DNA of 64,000 nucleotides from BOG-931 sp963781725 (GTDB lineage Bacteria > Pseudomonadota > Alphaproteobacteria > Rhizobiales > Xanthobacteraceae). The notes under the pieces are model-generated. The model was given only the letters and a program-made list of their open reading frames with translations, ran no database searches and was not told where the DNA came from. Position numbers and translations under genes: made by a program. Where the stretch lies: the NCBI GenBank assembly GCA_963781725.1, contig CAWAGV010000001.1:1054001-1118000 (forward strand), given 5' to 3'. Positions 7,609 through 16,906 of the stretch are shown here, one piece after another. Each line of letters starts with the position of its first letter. The first letter of the stretch is position 1.

Positions 7609-7974
7609 TCAGTTGACCATGCCGACGACGTAGAGAATGAGCCCGGCCAGCAGCAGGACGTATTGCGGAAACAGCACCGCTTTGAGATGCGCGCTGCGCC
7701 AGCCGAAAAGCTTGAAACGCGCATCGACATCGAAGTTGGATTGGCCGGGCTGGCGTACTTCCTGCACCAAGGGAATGAGCGCCAGCGTGGCAACGCCAAA
7801 CACCACTGAGAGCGTCAGGCAGGCCATCGACGTCACCCGCAGCCCCTCGCTGGAAAACTCGACGCCGGAAGCGACCCACGCGGTCAGCGCAATCGTCGCC
7901 ATCAGCACATAGGTGCTGGCGCTACTGACGAATTCCAGCGCCTTGGTCTGCGCATCGCTCGGATCATCGTTCAT
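7609..7974 (-). CDS. Small integral membrane protein, 121 aa
   Basis: Three hydrophobic helices are visible (about residues 17-37, 48-72 and 98-119), separated by a polar loop containing DVDARFKLFGWRSAH. No catalytic motif or family name is recognised. CGGGAG lies seven bases upstream of the ATG at 7974. It converges on the carboxymuconolactone-decarboxylase-like gene (four bases between stops) and is divergent from the glutathione peroxidase gene. Confidence 0.7.
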   Translation of the reverse strand: MNDDPSDAQTKALEFVSSASTYVLMATIALTAWVASGVEFSSEGLRVTSMACLTLSVVFGVATLALIPLVQEVRQPGQSNFDVDARFKLFGWRSAHLKAVLFPQYVLLLAGLILYVVGMVN

Positions 7975-8029
7975 ACTGCCGCTCCCGGGACTCGCCGGTT
8001 ATGGTAATCTCGCCGACGGGAGTTTGACC

Positions 8030-8605
8030 ATGACAATCGACCGCAGGCATGTTGTGGCGTTGCTCGCAGCCGGCGTTGTCTCGCCTGCCTTCGGGCAATC
8101 GCCGGATGGTGCCATGAGCAGGATTACCGCCTACGCGTTTTCTTTCGCCGGCCTCGAGGGCGATCCGATCCGGCTGTCGGATTTTGCCGGCAAGCCGATC
8201 ATGGTCGTCAACACCGCGTCGCTTTGCGGCTACACGCCGCAATATGCCGGGCTGGAACAGCTTTACCTGCGCTTCCACGAGCGCGGCTTGGCGATGATCG
8301 GCGTACCGTCGAACGATTTCGGCGGACAGGAGCCGGGCGGCGTCGTGGAAATCACCGCGACTGCGAACAAGGAATACGGCGTGACCTTTCCGCTGGCCGC
8401 CAAGGCCGAGGTGGTCGGCCCGAACGCGCATCCATTTTACAAATGGGCCGCGAGCGAACGGCCGCTGGAATTGCCGAAGTGGAACTTCCACAAATATCTG
8501 ATCGGCCATGACGGTCACATCGCGGCGGTGTTTCCGACCCAGACCGAGCCGATGGAGGCGCGCGTGGTCTACGCGGTCGCCAAGGAGTTCGGACACACGA
8601 GCTGA
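8030..8605 (+). CDS. Glutathione peroxidase family protein, exported
   Basis: The 191-residue thioredoxin-fold peroxidase carries the family motifs: NTASLCGYTPQY with a cysteine at the peroxidatic position (not selenocysteine), SNDFGGQEPG with the catalytic Gln, and a WNFHKYL segment with the Trp and Asn of the tetrad. An N-terminal DRRHVVALLAAG stretch ending AFG looks like a Tat or Sec signal, so it should act in the periplasm on hydroperoxides, probably with thioredoxin rather than glutathione as reductant. GGGAG eight bases upstream supports the ATG at 8030; the frame is open further upstream but without a start signal. Confidence 0.9.
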   Translation: MTIDRRHVVALLAAGVVSPAFGQSPDGAMSRITAYAFSFAGLEGDPIRLSDFAGKPIMVVNTASLCGYTPQYAGLEQLYLRFHERGLAMIGVPSNDFGGQEPGGVVEITATANKEYGVTFPLAAKAEVVGPNAHPFYKWAASERPLELPKWNFHKYLIGHDGHIAAVFPTQTEPMEARVVYAVAKEFGHTS

Positions 8606-8611
8606 ACGTGG

Positions 8612-9619
8612 CTAGCTGCCGTTGCGATTGCCGAGCAACGGAAAGAACACGTCCTGCCAGGATGCCGGGGCGGCTTTGAGTTCGCCGGTCTTGGCCATGA
8701 ACGCGGCGAGCTTCATCAACCCGGCCGGCGCCACCGAATAGAGGATCGAACCGTCGGTGAGCATGCCGACGATATCGTCCTTCGGCGTCTTGGAGTTTTC
8801 CGATGCGATGTACATCTCGGCCGATTTGCCGGGATCCTTGGCCATGAAGTCCATGCCGTCCTGGATCGCGGCAACCAGGACTTTCGCCACCGTCGGATTG
8901 GCGTCGACGAAAGCCTTCGGCGCGCCCATCGCCACGCCGGTCATTTCGTCGCCGAGAATCTGCTTCGACGTCGTTACGGTGTGGATCTTGTCGCTCTTGC
9001 GCAGCACCGCGATGAACGGCGCGGTTGCGACATAGCCGGCGATGACGCGCCCGGACAGCAACGCCGCGGTCGCGTCGGGATGCGGCATGCTGACCAGCAG
9101 TTTGTCGAGGCGGCGGTAATCGCCGAAAGTCTTCTCCGCGGCCATGCGCATCACCACCGCCTGCGGTGACGTCGTCGCTGGCACGGCGATCTGATCGTTG
9201 TCGCCGAAATCGGCGATGGTCTTGATCTCCGGCTTGTTGGTCATCAGCACGAAGGCATTGGCGCCGAGCGCCGCAAGACCTTCGACACCCAGACGGCCCT
9301 TGGTCTTTTCCCATGCGATCAGCAGGCCCGGCGTGCCGAAGGCCCCGGCATCGATATTGCCGGACAGCACGGCGTCGGTGATTGCGGGCGAACCGGAGAA
9401 ACGCTGCACCGTCACCTTCAGCCCGGGCAATCCCGCCTTCTTTGCTTCCTCGGCGAAGTAACCTTGCGCGTCGGCGACGACGACGGGCAGATAGATCAGG
9501 CCGTACTGGATGCCGAGACGCACCTCGCCGACCTCGGCGCGGGCCGGTGCGGTAAGGAGCAATGCACAGGCCGCAAAAAGCGCGCCGGCGACCAGCCGCA
9601 AGCTTCCGGATTTCGGCAT
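8612..9619 (-). CDS. ABC transporter substrate-binding protein, NMT1/TauA-like
   Basis: The 335-residue protein has a Sec signal peptide (residues 1-27, ending ARA-E) and a periplasmic two-lobed fold of the NMT1/THI5/SsuA group: VRLGIQYGLIYLPVVVA at the start and an SPAITDAVLSGNIDAG segment. Such proteins feed small organosulfonates, thiamin precursors or related ligands to ABC importers. No permease or ATPase is adjacent, so it probably works with a transporter elsewhere. AAGGGGA five bases upstream fixes the start at 9619. It follows the 77-residue gene by 11 bases and is probably co-transcribed with it. Confidence 0.85.
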   Translation of the reverse strand: MPKSGSLRLVAGALFAACALLLTAPARAEVGEVRLGIQYGLIYLPVVVADAQGYFAEEAKKAGLPGLKVTVQRFSGSPAITDAVLSGNIDAGAFGTPGLLIAWEKTKGRLGVEGLAALGANAFVLMTNKPEIKTIADFGDNDQIAVPATTSPQAVVMRMAAEKTFGDYRRLDKLLVSMPHPDATAALLSGRVIAGYVATAPFIAVLRKSDKIHTVTTSKQILGDEMTGVAMGAPKAFVDANPTVAKVLVAAIQDGMDFMAKDPGKSAEMYIASENSKTPKDDIVGMLTDGSILYSVAPAGLMKLAAFMAKTGELKAAPASWQDVFFPLLGNRNGS

Positions 9620-9630
9620 CGGGGTCCCCT

Positions 9631-9864
9631 TCACAGCGCTTCCGCTTTTGATTTTTCCAACACGTCCTTGCCGCGAGCCGTCAGCCGCACCGCACGGCCG
9701 GCGTCGTTCTCGAGCCGGACCAGGCCTTCGATAACGGCATCTTCCCATACCGACAGGCGTGGACAGGTGCTATGCCAAGCCTCCATCGTATCGCGATAGT
9801 GACGCGGCCGGTCGGCAACCCAAGCCAAGAATTGCAGCATGATCAGGCTTGCGGGTTCGTTCAT
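9631..9864 (-). CDS. Small conserved hypothetical protein, 77 aa
   Basis: This protein looks like a small winged-helix-type domain: helices around residues 5-35 (LQFLAWVADRPRHYRDTMEA), then SVWEDAVIEGLV, then a basic beta-hairpin-like end (AVRLTARGKDVLEK). It has no signal peptide. I recall similar short proteins in Bradyrhizobium-type genomes but no assigned function. It lies directly upstream of the NMT1-like binding-protein gene on the same strand and is divergent from the MFS gene, so a regulatory role is possible but only inferred. Confidence 0.65.
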   Translation of the reverse strand: MNEPASLIMLQFLAWVADRPRHYRDTMEAWHSTCPRLSVWEDAVIEGLVRLENDAGRAVRLTARGKDVLEKSKAEAL

Positions 9865-9912
9865 TGTCGCTTCCCCCGGTGCCGCAGTATAAGACGGCGC
9901 GTTCCGGGAATC

Positions 9913-11415
9913 ATGTCGGTTATTTCACCCCAAGGTACAGCCCAAGATACGGCCCAGATCACGCGGCGGCGTCTTGTGACGTTTGCCTGCATGATGTCGA
10001 TATTTATGGCCGCGGTCGAAGCGACGATCGTCGCGACCGCGATGCCGACCATCGTCGGCCAATTGGGCGGCTTCCACCTGTTCAGTTGGGTGTTCGCCGC
10101 CTACCTGCTAGCGACGGCGATTTCAACGCCGGTTTACGGCCGCCTTGCCGACCTCTACGGCCGGAAGCGGATGTTTGTCGGCGGCTCAGTGCTGTTTCTC
10201 CTCGCCTCGACTGCGTGCGGATTCACCTGGGCGTTTGCAGGCTGGGGCATGGCGGCTCTCGTCGTATTTCGAACCTTGCAGGGGCTAGGCGCCGGCTCGC
10301 TGCAATCGATGGCGACAACGATCGTCGGCGACCTGTATCCGCCGGCCGACCGGCCACGGATCCAGGGCTGGCTCTCCAGCGTCTGGGGGGTCGCTGCCAT
10401 CGCCGGCCCGGTGCTTGGCGCCTTCATCGTGGAGCACATTCACTGGGCCTTCGTGTTCTGGATCAATCTGCCGATCGGCATCATAGCGATCGTCATATTG
10501 TTGCGCTCGCTTTCAGAAACGGTCGAAACGCGGCCACATCAGCTCGACATATTCGGTTCGCTGCTGCTGATTGTCGGAGTCGGCGCAATCCTGATGACCG
10601 TGGTGCAACTGCAGAACCTCGCCCCGCCCGTCATCACAACACTGCTCTGTGTTGGCATTATCGCTTTGATACTGCTCGTGGTGCAGGAGCGCCGCGCGGC
10701 GGAGCCAATCGTGCCGTTTCGGCTTTGGCGCCGGCGCATCATGGCTGAGTGCAATCTCGGCGGCCTCGCCATCGGCGCGCTGCTGATGTGCGTGATTGCG
10801 TTTCTGCCGACCTATGTTGAAGCCGCCATGGGGCGCAGCGTGACCTTCGCTGGCGCTGCCATCGGTATTCAATCGCTGTCATGGAGCGTCGGCGCGATCC
10901 TGGCGGCGCGCTTCATGAACACGGTATCGTACAAAGCGACCGGCATCGTCGGAGCGCTGATGCTGATCGGCGGCACGGCGCTGCTCATCACGCTGGATCG
11001 CAACAGCTCTTTTGCGTGGCTCGGTTCGGCCACCATGCTGGTCGGACTAGGCATGGGCTTTTGCAACCAGGTCTTCCTGTTGTCGATGCAGGGCAGCGTC
11101 GGCTGGAGCGAGCGTGGCGTCGCTACCGCTTCCTTTCTGTTCTCGCGCACCATCGGCCAGTCGGTCGGCGCCGCCATCGGCGGCGCGATCCTCAATTTCG
11201 GCGTCGCCCACCAGGGGCCGGACGCCGCGGAGACGCTGGAGCGCCTGCTCGATCCGGAACGGCGGCCGAGCCTCAACGCCGACACCATCGCTCATCTGGG
11301 CGATGCGATCGCCGGCGCCTTGCATGAGGTCTATATCATCGCCGGCGTGCTCGCGGTGCTGACATTGGTGACGTCTTTGATCCTTCCCGCCCGGACCGGC
11401 AAGACCGCGGCCTAG
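9913..11415 (+). CDS. MFS drug exporter, DHA2 (14-TM) family
   Basis: The 500-residue protein has about 14 hydrophobic segments. Family motifs are clear: motif A-like GRLADLYGRKR after helix 2, an R-T-L-Q-G-L-GAG motif in helix 4, and a motif C-like GPVLGAF in helix 5. DHA2 pumps export drugs, dyes or organic compounds by proton antiport across the inner membrane. The frame is open upstream, but the first plausible start is the ATG at 9913; no strong ribosome-binding site is seen. It is divergent from 9631-9864 with a 48-base gap. Confidence 0.88.
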   Translation: MSVISPQGTAQDTAQITRRRLVTFACMMSIFMAAVEATIVATAMPTIVGQLGGFHLFSWVFAAYLLATAISTPVYGRLADLYGRKRMFVGGSVLFLLASTACGFTWAFAGWGMAALVVFRTLQGLGAGSLQSMATTIVGDLYPPADRPRIQGWLSSVWGVAAIAGPVLGAFIVEHIHWAFVFWINLPIGIIAIVILLRSLSETVETRPHQLDIFGSLLLIVGVGAILMTVVQLQNLAPPVITTLLCVGIIALILLVVQERRAAEPIVPFRLWRRRIMAECNLGGLAIGALLMCVIAFLPTYVEAAMGRSVTFAGAAIGIQSLSWSVGAILAARFMNTVSYKATGIVGALMLIGGTALLITLDRNSSFAWLGSATMLVGLGMGFCNQVFLLSMQGSVGWSERGVATASFLFSRTIGQSVGAAIGGAILNFGVAHQGPDAAETLERLLDPERRPSLNADTIAHLGDAIAGALHEVYIIAGVLAVLTLVTSLILPARTGKTAA

Positions 11416-11591
11416 TGGAACGAAAAACGGCCAGCAGGAGTTGTTTGCAGCCCCATGCTCTCTTTGCGGTCCTCATGTTGCAGTCCTCACGGCTTTGTCG
11501 AAAGGGATTTGAAGCCTAGACTGCGATCAAGACGACTGTCGTCTGAGCGCGTGAGGGTATTTCCGTATTCCATTTCCAGGGCGAGGTTCAC

Positions 11592-11753
11592 ATGGATCTT
11601 CTTATCAGCGCACTGATTACTTTCCTGGTCGTTATCCTCGTGCTTTATCTGGTCAACATGCTGCCTATCGACGGCCGCGCCAAGCAGATCGTGCGCGTGA
11701 TCGTGATCATTCTCGGCATCCTGTCGCTGCTGCGTTACCTCGCCGTCTTTTAG
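11592..11753 (+). CDS. 53-residue Thivi_2564-like membrane protein
   Basis: This very short gene encodes two hydrophobic helices (about residues 4-22 and 33-50) joined by a polar turn with NMLPIDGRAKQ. The pattern resembles the Thivi_2564 small membrane protein family of proteobacteria, function unknown. The preceding bases GCGAGG provide a weak ribosome-binding site. The 175 bases upstream hold no other gene that I can see. Confidence 0.65.
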   Translation: MDLLISALITFLVVILVLYLVNMLPIDGRAKQIVRVIVIILGILSLLRYLAVF

Positions 11754-11781
11754 GAGCCCAAGATTAGGAGCGCATAACTGC

Positions 11782-12333
11782 TTGCTGCGCATTGAAGGTT
11801 ACGTGATCGTATCGGCCGACGGCATGATTGCCGATGCCAACGGCGTCATGCCGGACTCCATCCGCAACGACGCCGATCAGAAATTTTTCCAGAACGGCCT
11901 GGATCAGGCCGCGGCGCTCGTTCACGGCCGCCATTCGCACGAAGGCGGACCGCGCGCCGACCGCCGCAAACGCCTGGTGGTCAGCCGGCAGATCGCGACC
12001 ACCGCTCCCGATCCGGCGCATCCGAATTCCATGCTCTGGAATCCGACCGGCCTACCGCTGGAGCAGGCGCTCAAAGAGATCGGCGTCAGCGATGGCACGA
12101 TTGCCATCATCGGCGGCACCGAAGTGTTCAGTATGTTTCTGCCGCTCTACGACCTGTTCCACCTGTCGCATGCCGCAAGAGCGAAAATACCGGGCGGCCG
12201 GCCGGTGTTCAGCGCGGTCGGTCCCAACGCTTCGCCGGAGGACGTCCTGATGCAGCAGGGGCTGCAGCCCGGCGCGCGGCGGGACCTCGATCCCGCCGCC
12301 GGCGTCAGTGTCATAACGTGGAAACGTCAGTAA
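11782..12333 (+). CDS. RibD C-terminal / dihydrofolate-reductase-like protein
   Basis: The 183-residue protein follows the RibD-C/DHFR-like layout: an N-terminal GYVIVSADGMIAD strand-turn, a GRHSHEGG segment, a V-V-S-R strand, an AIIGGTEVF nucleotide-binding-like motif near residue 112, and a C-terminal domain. It probably uses NADPH to reduce a small heterocyclic or carbonyl substrate; the natural substrate is unknown. The start appears to be TTG at 11782, with AGGAG about ten bases upstream. It follows the 53-residue membrane protein by 28 bases on the same strand. Confidence 0.7.
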   Translation: MLRIEGYVIVSADGMIADANGVMPDSIRNDADQKFFQNGLDQAAALVHGRHSHEGGPRADRRKRLVVSRQIATTAPDPAHPNSMLWNPTGLPLEQALKEIGVSDGTIAIIGGTEVFSMFLPLYDLFHLSHAARAKIPGGRPVFSAVGPNASPEDVLMQQGLQPGARRDLDPAAGVSVITWKRQ

Positions 12334-12345
12334 TCCCGGAAGCGA

Positions 12346-13308
12346 TTATTTCTGGATCTGGATCAGTTCCTTGAGCTGATCCGGTGTCAGCGGCGCTGAA
12401 AGAAACTTCTGCGTCACTGCGTCGGTCATGATGTCGTTGATGCCCATGACCTGATCGGTTTGCAGGGCTTGCTGCGGAATGAGCTTGATGACGCGCTGCA
12501 CGATGGCATCCGGCAGCCCGGAGTATTCCGCGTAGACCTTGAGCGCTTCCGGATTGGAGTACATCCAGTCGACGGTTTCCTTGTAGGCCTGCATGAAGCG
12601 CACGATCGCGTCGTGACGGGTCTGCAAGGTATTGGCGCCGGTGAGGTTGACGCGAACCGCGCGCGTCCGCAGCGCCGCGACATCGTTGCCGGTAGCGATA
12701 ATGCGCGCCTTGCCGCTCTCCACCAGATCGAGACCGAACGGCGCGGCGCCGAAGCCGACGTCTACCTGCTTGGTCATGGTTTGGGTGATGGTCGAGGCGA
12801 TATTGCCGGTCGCCGTCGGCTTTGCAGTCAGGTGATACTGAGCGATCAGCGCCAACAGCGAGCCGTGGCTCGACGAACCGACCGCGGAAAACGCCACGGT
12901 TTTGTCGTTCATGTCCTGGATCGTCTTGATCGGCGAGTCCGCCGGCACGAACCAGTAAAGGTCCGGCGCGCCGGTCATTTCGCTCGAAATGATCCGAATT
13001 GGCGCGCCCTTGCCGAAGGTGCCGATCGCGGCAGACACACCGGCAGCCACCGAAATATCGATCGAGCCGGCGATCATGGCCTGGATCGATTCCGGGCCGG
13101 CCGCGGTATAGAGGATGTCGAGATCGAGGCCGTGCTTCTTGAAGATGCCGCCCCGTTTGCCGAGTTCGGCGATGCCCGCGTCCCAGGCGCCTTTTTGCGG
13201 CACGGCCACCTTGAGCGTGTCGTCAGCCCGGGCCGCGCTGATTGGGGTGCCGGTGATCGCGCCGGTCAGCGCAACGATTGAAAGAACCGCAGTGGCAAGT
13301 CTTCGCAT
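12346..13308 (-). CDS. ABC transporter substrate-binding protein, NMT1/TauA-like
   Basis: The 320-residue periplasmic binding protein has a signal peptide (residues 1-28, ending ARA-D). It shows the aliphatic-sulfonate/nitrate-type fold: KRGGIFKKHGLDLDI, SIQAMIAGSIDISVA and an SSSHGSLLALI turn. No permease or ATPase gene is adjacent. AGGAAATA directly before the ATG gives a good ribosome-binding site. It converges on the RibD-like gene with 12 bases between stops. Its ligand cannot be told from the sequence. Confidence 0.85.
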   Translation of the reverse strand: MRRLATAVLSIVALTGAITGTPISAARADDTLKVAVPQKGAWDAGIAELGKRGGIFKKHGLDLDILYTAAGPESIQAMIAGSIDISVAAGVSAAIGTFGKGAPIRIISSEMTGAPDLYWFVPADSPIKTIQDMNDKTVAFSAVGSSSHGSLLALIAQYHLTAKPTATGNIASTITQTMTKQVDVGFGAAPFGLDLVESGKARIIATGNDVAALRTRAVRVNLTGANTLQTRHDAIVRFMQAYKETVDWMYSNPEALKVYAEYSGLPDAIVQRVIKLIPQQALQTDQVMGINDIMTDAVTQKFLSAPLTPDQLKELIQIQK

Positions 13309-13374
13309 TATTTCCTCCGGGGGCGATATCGGCTGAAAATTGCCGATGATCTTGTGGGCGAATATTGTATTGCC

Positions 13375-13704
13375 ATGACTTTACCCCCGCCCCCGCCCAG
13401 TTCAAGTTCGCGGATGTCGCGGACCGCGGCCCTCGATTACGAGATCGCGCAGGAGCAGGTCTCGGCCTTTGGCCGGCTCGGCCGGGCGCTGGAAGCCGCG
13501 CTGGCGGCACTCGCCGACTACGAGCGCGATAACGGCGAGCGGAATGCGACCCGCGCCCGCCTGATCGCCGAAGCGAGCGACGCGCTCTGGTACTTCATCG
13601 TCCAGCGCGAGGCGATCGGACTGCGCGACCCGCGGCCAGTGCTCCGCGACTATCGCGTGCCCGCCGAGGTGCATAACCGGATGGGTGTGTTTCGCAGCCG
13701 CTGA
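13375..13704 (+). CDS. DUF6665-like protein
   Basis: The 109-residue soluble helical protein has a Pro/Ser-rich N-terminus. Its C-terminal half, with ALWYFIVQREAIGLRD and then RDYRVPAEVHNRMG, matches what I know of DUF6665. Function is unknown. The start is uncertain: ATG at 13375 or an in-frame GTG at 13354; neither has a clear ribosome-binding site. It is divergent from the binding-protein gene at 12346-13308. Confidence 0.65.
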   Translation: MTLPPPPPSSSSRMSRTAALDYEIAQEQVSAFGRLGRALEAALAALADYERDNGERNATRARLIAEASDALWYFIVQREAIGLRDPRPVLRDYRVPAEVHNRMGVFRSR

Positions 13705-13888
13705 GGCTTCGCGCGCGCCGGATATTCGGCGCGTCCTATGCCCAAAGGGAAAAATAACGGCCTCCAGCGCCACTATTTGCGTTTCATTAACCGTTTGGTG
13801 CGCGGTTAATGGCCGCCACACAACGGTTTGTTCACCGTTCTGAAGGCATTCTCAACGCAAATTCAATGGCGTGACGTTGCGCGGTACC

Positions 13889-15010
13889 ATGTATTCCGTT
13901 CCTCTCCTTGAAGAGCTTGAAACCGCGCTTTCCTCCGGCAGCTTCGGCCGCCGAACCCAGATTCTGACCAGCATCACCGATCTGTTCATCAACGGCGCGC
14001 CGCATTTTTCCGAAGATCAGGTCAGCGTATTCGACGACGTGATCGCACGCCTGATCAGCACCATTGAGGCCAAGGCGCGCGCCAAGCTTGCGGACCGCCT
14101 GGCGCCGATCGCCAACGCACCCTTGAATGTCGTCACGCTGCTCGCGTCCGACAACGATATTGACGTCGCCCGCCCCGTCCTGATCCGGTCCGCGCGTCTC
14201 AACGAATATACCTTGCTTGCCACCGCGGCTTCGAAAAGCCAGCAACATCTCTTCGCCATCTCGCAGCGCGGCTCGCTGAGCGAAGCCCTCACTGACGTGC
14301 TGGTCGAGCGCGGCGACCGCGACGTCGTCCATTCGGTGGTGAAAAACCGCGGCGCCCGCTTCTCCGATGCCGGCTTTCGCATTCTCGTCAATCGCGCGAA
14401 CGGCGACGACGCATTGGCGAGCGAAGTCGGCATGCGCACCGATATTCCGCGGCAGCACTTCCTGATGCTGCTCGACACGGCGTCGAGCGCGGTGCGCGCG
14501 CGCCTGGTCGCCGAAAATCCGCAAGCCTCCACCGATATCGAGGGCGTGCTTGCCGAAGTCGTCAGCGGCATCCGCAGCGAGGTCCGCAACGCCTCGCCGG
14601 CTTTTGCCGCCGCGGAAGCCGAAATCGAACGGCAGAACCGGATCCGCCGCGTCGGCGAAGCCGAGATCTACCAATACGCCAAGGCACGCAAGTTCGAAGA
14701 AACCGCGATTGCGCTGTCGATCCTGTGCGACACGCCGATCGACGTCGTCGAACGCGCCCTGCTCGATCCCGGCGCCGAAATCATCCTGATCCTGTGCAAG
14801 GTGGCGCGGCTGTCGCCGAATACGACGAAAGCGATCCTGCTATTGCGCGCCGCCGACCGCGGCATGTCGGCCGAGGACCTTGAACAGTCGCTGACCAGCT
14901 TCAACAAGTTGCAGTTCGAGACGGCAAAGCGCGTCCTCGGCTTCTTCCGGACGCGGACGAAAAAGCCGGCGGAGCGAAGCGTTGCGCCGGCTGTCGCCGT
15001 CAACGGTTAG
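13889..15010 (+). CDS. DUF2336 domain-containing protein
   Basis: The 373-residue protein is helical throughout and matches the DUF2336 family of alphaproteobacteria: an N-terminal LEELETALSSGSFGRRTQIL repeat-like helix pair, HEAT-like repeats through the middle (LADRLAPIANAP, VARPVLIRSARL, HFLMLLDTAS) and a charged C-terminus. HEAT-like repeats suggest protein binding; in some relatives the family is linked to regulation, but no catalytic residues are evident. The start may instead be GTG at 13871, six codons earlier. The gene stands alone. Confidence 0.8.
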   Translation: MYSVPLLEELETALSSGSFGRRTQILTSITDLFINGAPHFSEDQVSVFDDVIARLISTIEAKARAKLADRLAPIANAPLNVVTLLASDNDIDVARPVLIRSARLNEYTLLATAASKSQQHLFAISQRGSLSEALTDVLVERGDRDVVHSVVKNRGARFSDAGFRILVNRANGDDALASEVGMRTDIPRQHFLMLLDTASSAVRARLVAENPQASTDIEGVLAEVVSGIRSEVRNASPAFAAAEAEIERQNRIRRVGEAEIYQYAKARKFEETAIALSILCDTPIDVVERALLDPGAEIILILCKVARLSPNTTKAILLLRAADRGMSAEDLEQSLTSFNKLQFETAKRVLGFFRTRTKKPAERSVAPAVAVNG

Positions 15011-15018
15011 CCCGCGGC

Positions 15019-15330
15019 TCAGTAGCCGCAATAATTCAGCCCGACCTGGACCCAGGCGCCGTTCGGATACTGGTAATAGCAGCCGTTGTGCCACCAGAAA
15101 TAGCCGCCGTTGCGCCGCTGCGCCTCGCTGGCAATGATGGCGCCGGTCGCCGCGCCGATCGCAGCTCCAGCCACGACACCGCCCGCGCCGCGGCCGACCG
15201 CACCGCCGATGATGCCACCGAGCGCACCGCCGACAATGGCTCCGCCGATCGGATCCTGCGCCGCCGCCTGTTGCGCCGGCATCAGCGCGGCGAGCGCCAG
15301 AAACGCCCCTGCCCCCAAACTGCGCATCAT
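15019..15330 (-). CDS. Glycine-zipper envelope protein, 103 aa
   Basis: A signal peptide covers residues 1-25 (MMRSLGAGAFLALAAL, ending AAA-Q). A glycine-zipper stretch follows (about 28-70, with repeated GGAxGG and GAAIGAATGA) like those in small outer-membrane or periplasmic proteins. The C-terminus is rich in Trp, Tyr and Cys (WWHNGCYYQYPNG). There is no lipobox cysteine at the cleavage site. AGGGAG eight bases upstream supports the start at 15330. Its role is probably structural in the envelope, but unproven. Confidence 0.75.
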   Translation of the reverse strand: MMRSLGAGAFLALAALMPAQQAAAQDPIGGAIVGGALGGIIGGAVGRGAGGVVAGAAIGAATGAIIASEAQRRNGGYFWWHNGCYYQYPNGAWVQVGLNYCGY

Positions 15331-15486
15331 GTCAGTTCTCCCTTGCTCTGCGCCGCCATTGCGGCCCCTGATTAGTCGCGCTGCCGAAACGCGGGGTTCG
15401 GCCCAATCATCGCTATCATAGACCAGCCACCGACTAAAATGTGACCGTGCAACCCCGGGCGGATCATTTCGCAGCCGCAAAAAGGC

Positions 15487-16608
15487 CTATCCGGCAAGCG
15501 TCGGCATCAGCCGCAATGCCGTTTCCCGGTTGATCGCAACGCGATCGGCATCGCTAAACGGGTAATCGTTCAAACCCACCACCGCTTCGATGCCTTCCCG
15601 GTACGGATAATCCGAGCCGAACATCAACTGCGACACCGGGACAAGCTTGAGCAGTGCCGCGAACTGGCCCGGCAGGTTGCCCTGGGCGATCTCATAGTAG
15701 AATTTTTTCACGACCGGCACCGGCCCGTCCGGCATGCGCGGATCCTTCTTGACCGTTGTCTGGCGGATGAAGCGGCCGATCAGGAACGGCAGCGTGCCGC
15801 CGCTGTGCGACCAGATGAAACGGATATCCGGACAGCGGAACGCGGTGCCGCCGTCGCCGAAGATCAGGCTCGCGATCGTGCGCGTAGTATCGGTGGCATA
15901 TTCGATCGTTCCGTCCTGCACGCCGGCGATCATCGTGCTGCAGCAGGCCGGAGAAACCGGGTGGGTGTAGACCACCGCCTTGCGCCGGTTCAGTTCCTCG
16001 AACACCGGGACAAATGCGGCATCGCCCAGATATTTTCCGCCGTAGCTGGTGTAGAGGCCGATGCCGTCGGCCTTGAGCACATCGAGGGCGTATTCGATCT
16101 CGCGCAGGCTGCCTTCGGTATCGGGCAACGGGATCGCAGCAAACAACCCGAAGCGCCCCGGATAGTCCCTGCGCAATTGCGCGCCGTAATCGTTGCATTC
16201 GCGCGCGAGCTTGCGCGACGCCTCGACGGTGCCGTCGGCGAACCATACGCCCGGCTGCACCAGCGATAGCACCGCGGTCTGAACGCCCGCCTTGTCCATG
16301 TCGTCGAGCGACAATTGCGGCGACCATCTTGGCGTATTGCCGACGTGACTGTCGGAAAATGCCTTGACCTGAACCGGCGGCAGATAATGGTGATGAACGT
16401 CGATGCGCGGTTTTGCAGACGCAGGCTGCGCGGCGGCAAACTTCGCCCCTGACGCGCCCAGCCCCAATGCCGCGATGCCGCCGGCGAGAAAATTTCGCCG
16501 CGCCTTGTTCGGCGGCGCTGCCGTCGCGCAGCACGAACAACAGCGAAAATGCCCATTCCATGCTGGTTTCTGCAACGTCGTGAGTGTCGGCGGCAACGCG
16601 GCGTTCAT
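15487..16608 (-). CDS. Amidohydrolase family 2 (ACMSD-like), Tat-exported
   Basis: The 373-residue protein carries a twin-arginine motif KARRNFLAG (RR at 37-38) before a hydrophobic stretch, so it should be exported folded. The catalytic domain is an amidohydrolase-2 TIM barrel: DVHHHYLPP supplies the HxH metal ligands, later His residues lie in YTHPVSP and WSHSGG, and the C-terminal Asp in FGSDYPYREG completes the site. Relatives include aminocarboxymuconate-semialdehyde decarboxylase and gamma-resorcylate decarboxylase. The substrate here is unknown. The long region before the RR motif is odd; no later Met start is available. Confidence 0.85.
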   Translation of the reverse strand: MNAALPPTLTTLQKPAWNGHFRCCSCCATAAPPNKARRNFLAGGIAALGLGASGAKFAAAQPASAKPRIDVHHHYLPPVQVKAFSDSHVGNTPRWSPQLSLDDMDKAGVQTAVLSLVQPGVWFADGTVEASRKLARECNDYGAQLRRDYPGRFGLFAAIPLPDTEGSLREIEYALDVLKADGIGLYTSYGGKYLGDAAFVPVFEELNRRKAVVYTHPVSPACCSTMIAGVQDGTIEYATDTTRTIASLIFGDGGTAFRCPDIRFIWSHSGGTLPFLIGRFIRQTTVKKDPRMPDGPVPVVKKFYYEIAQGNLPGQFAALLKLVPVSQLMFGSDYPYREGIEAVVGLNDYPFSDADRVAINRETALRLMPTLAG

Positions 16609-16906
16609 CCCTGCTCTCGCTTTTGTTTTCTGTGGCGCAAGCGAAGCTTATCCGCGTTCCTGCCTGCGGCAAGCGTTCTCAGACGCCGCTTTTGCGCGCG
16701 CCATTGCGCCGCCGTCCGGCAAATGCGTGGAATGGGACGACGTCTTAAAGGTTTTCTTGCAGAATCCCCTTGACTTGCAGGCTATTGCATTTATGTCGGG
16801 ACCCAGCCGCTGTTGGTCAGTTTGCGTGAACTGATCGGGCGGCTTTCTCATTCCGCGGCGCCGGTTCGCCGGCATCTCGGGTTCTTGTCCTGGTTGGAGA
16901 GGCAGC
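16609..16906. other. Intergenic region upstream of speD, no gene seen
   Basis: This 298-base divergent spacer lies between the amidohydrolase and speD. It contains TTGACT at 16770-16775, a fair -35 candidate for speD, but no good -10 at the right spacing. A GC-rich dyad lies around 16857-16875. I do not see a recognisable SAM-riboswitch or polyamine-responsive motif. Confidence 0.4.

Noticed and set aside
16609..16906. SAM or polyamine riboswitch before speD
   Set aside because: A -35-like hexamer and a GC-rich dyad exist, but no conserved riboswitch core could be recognised.
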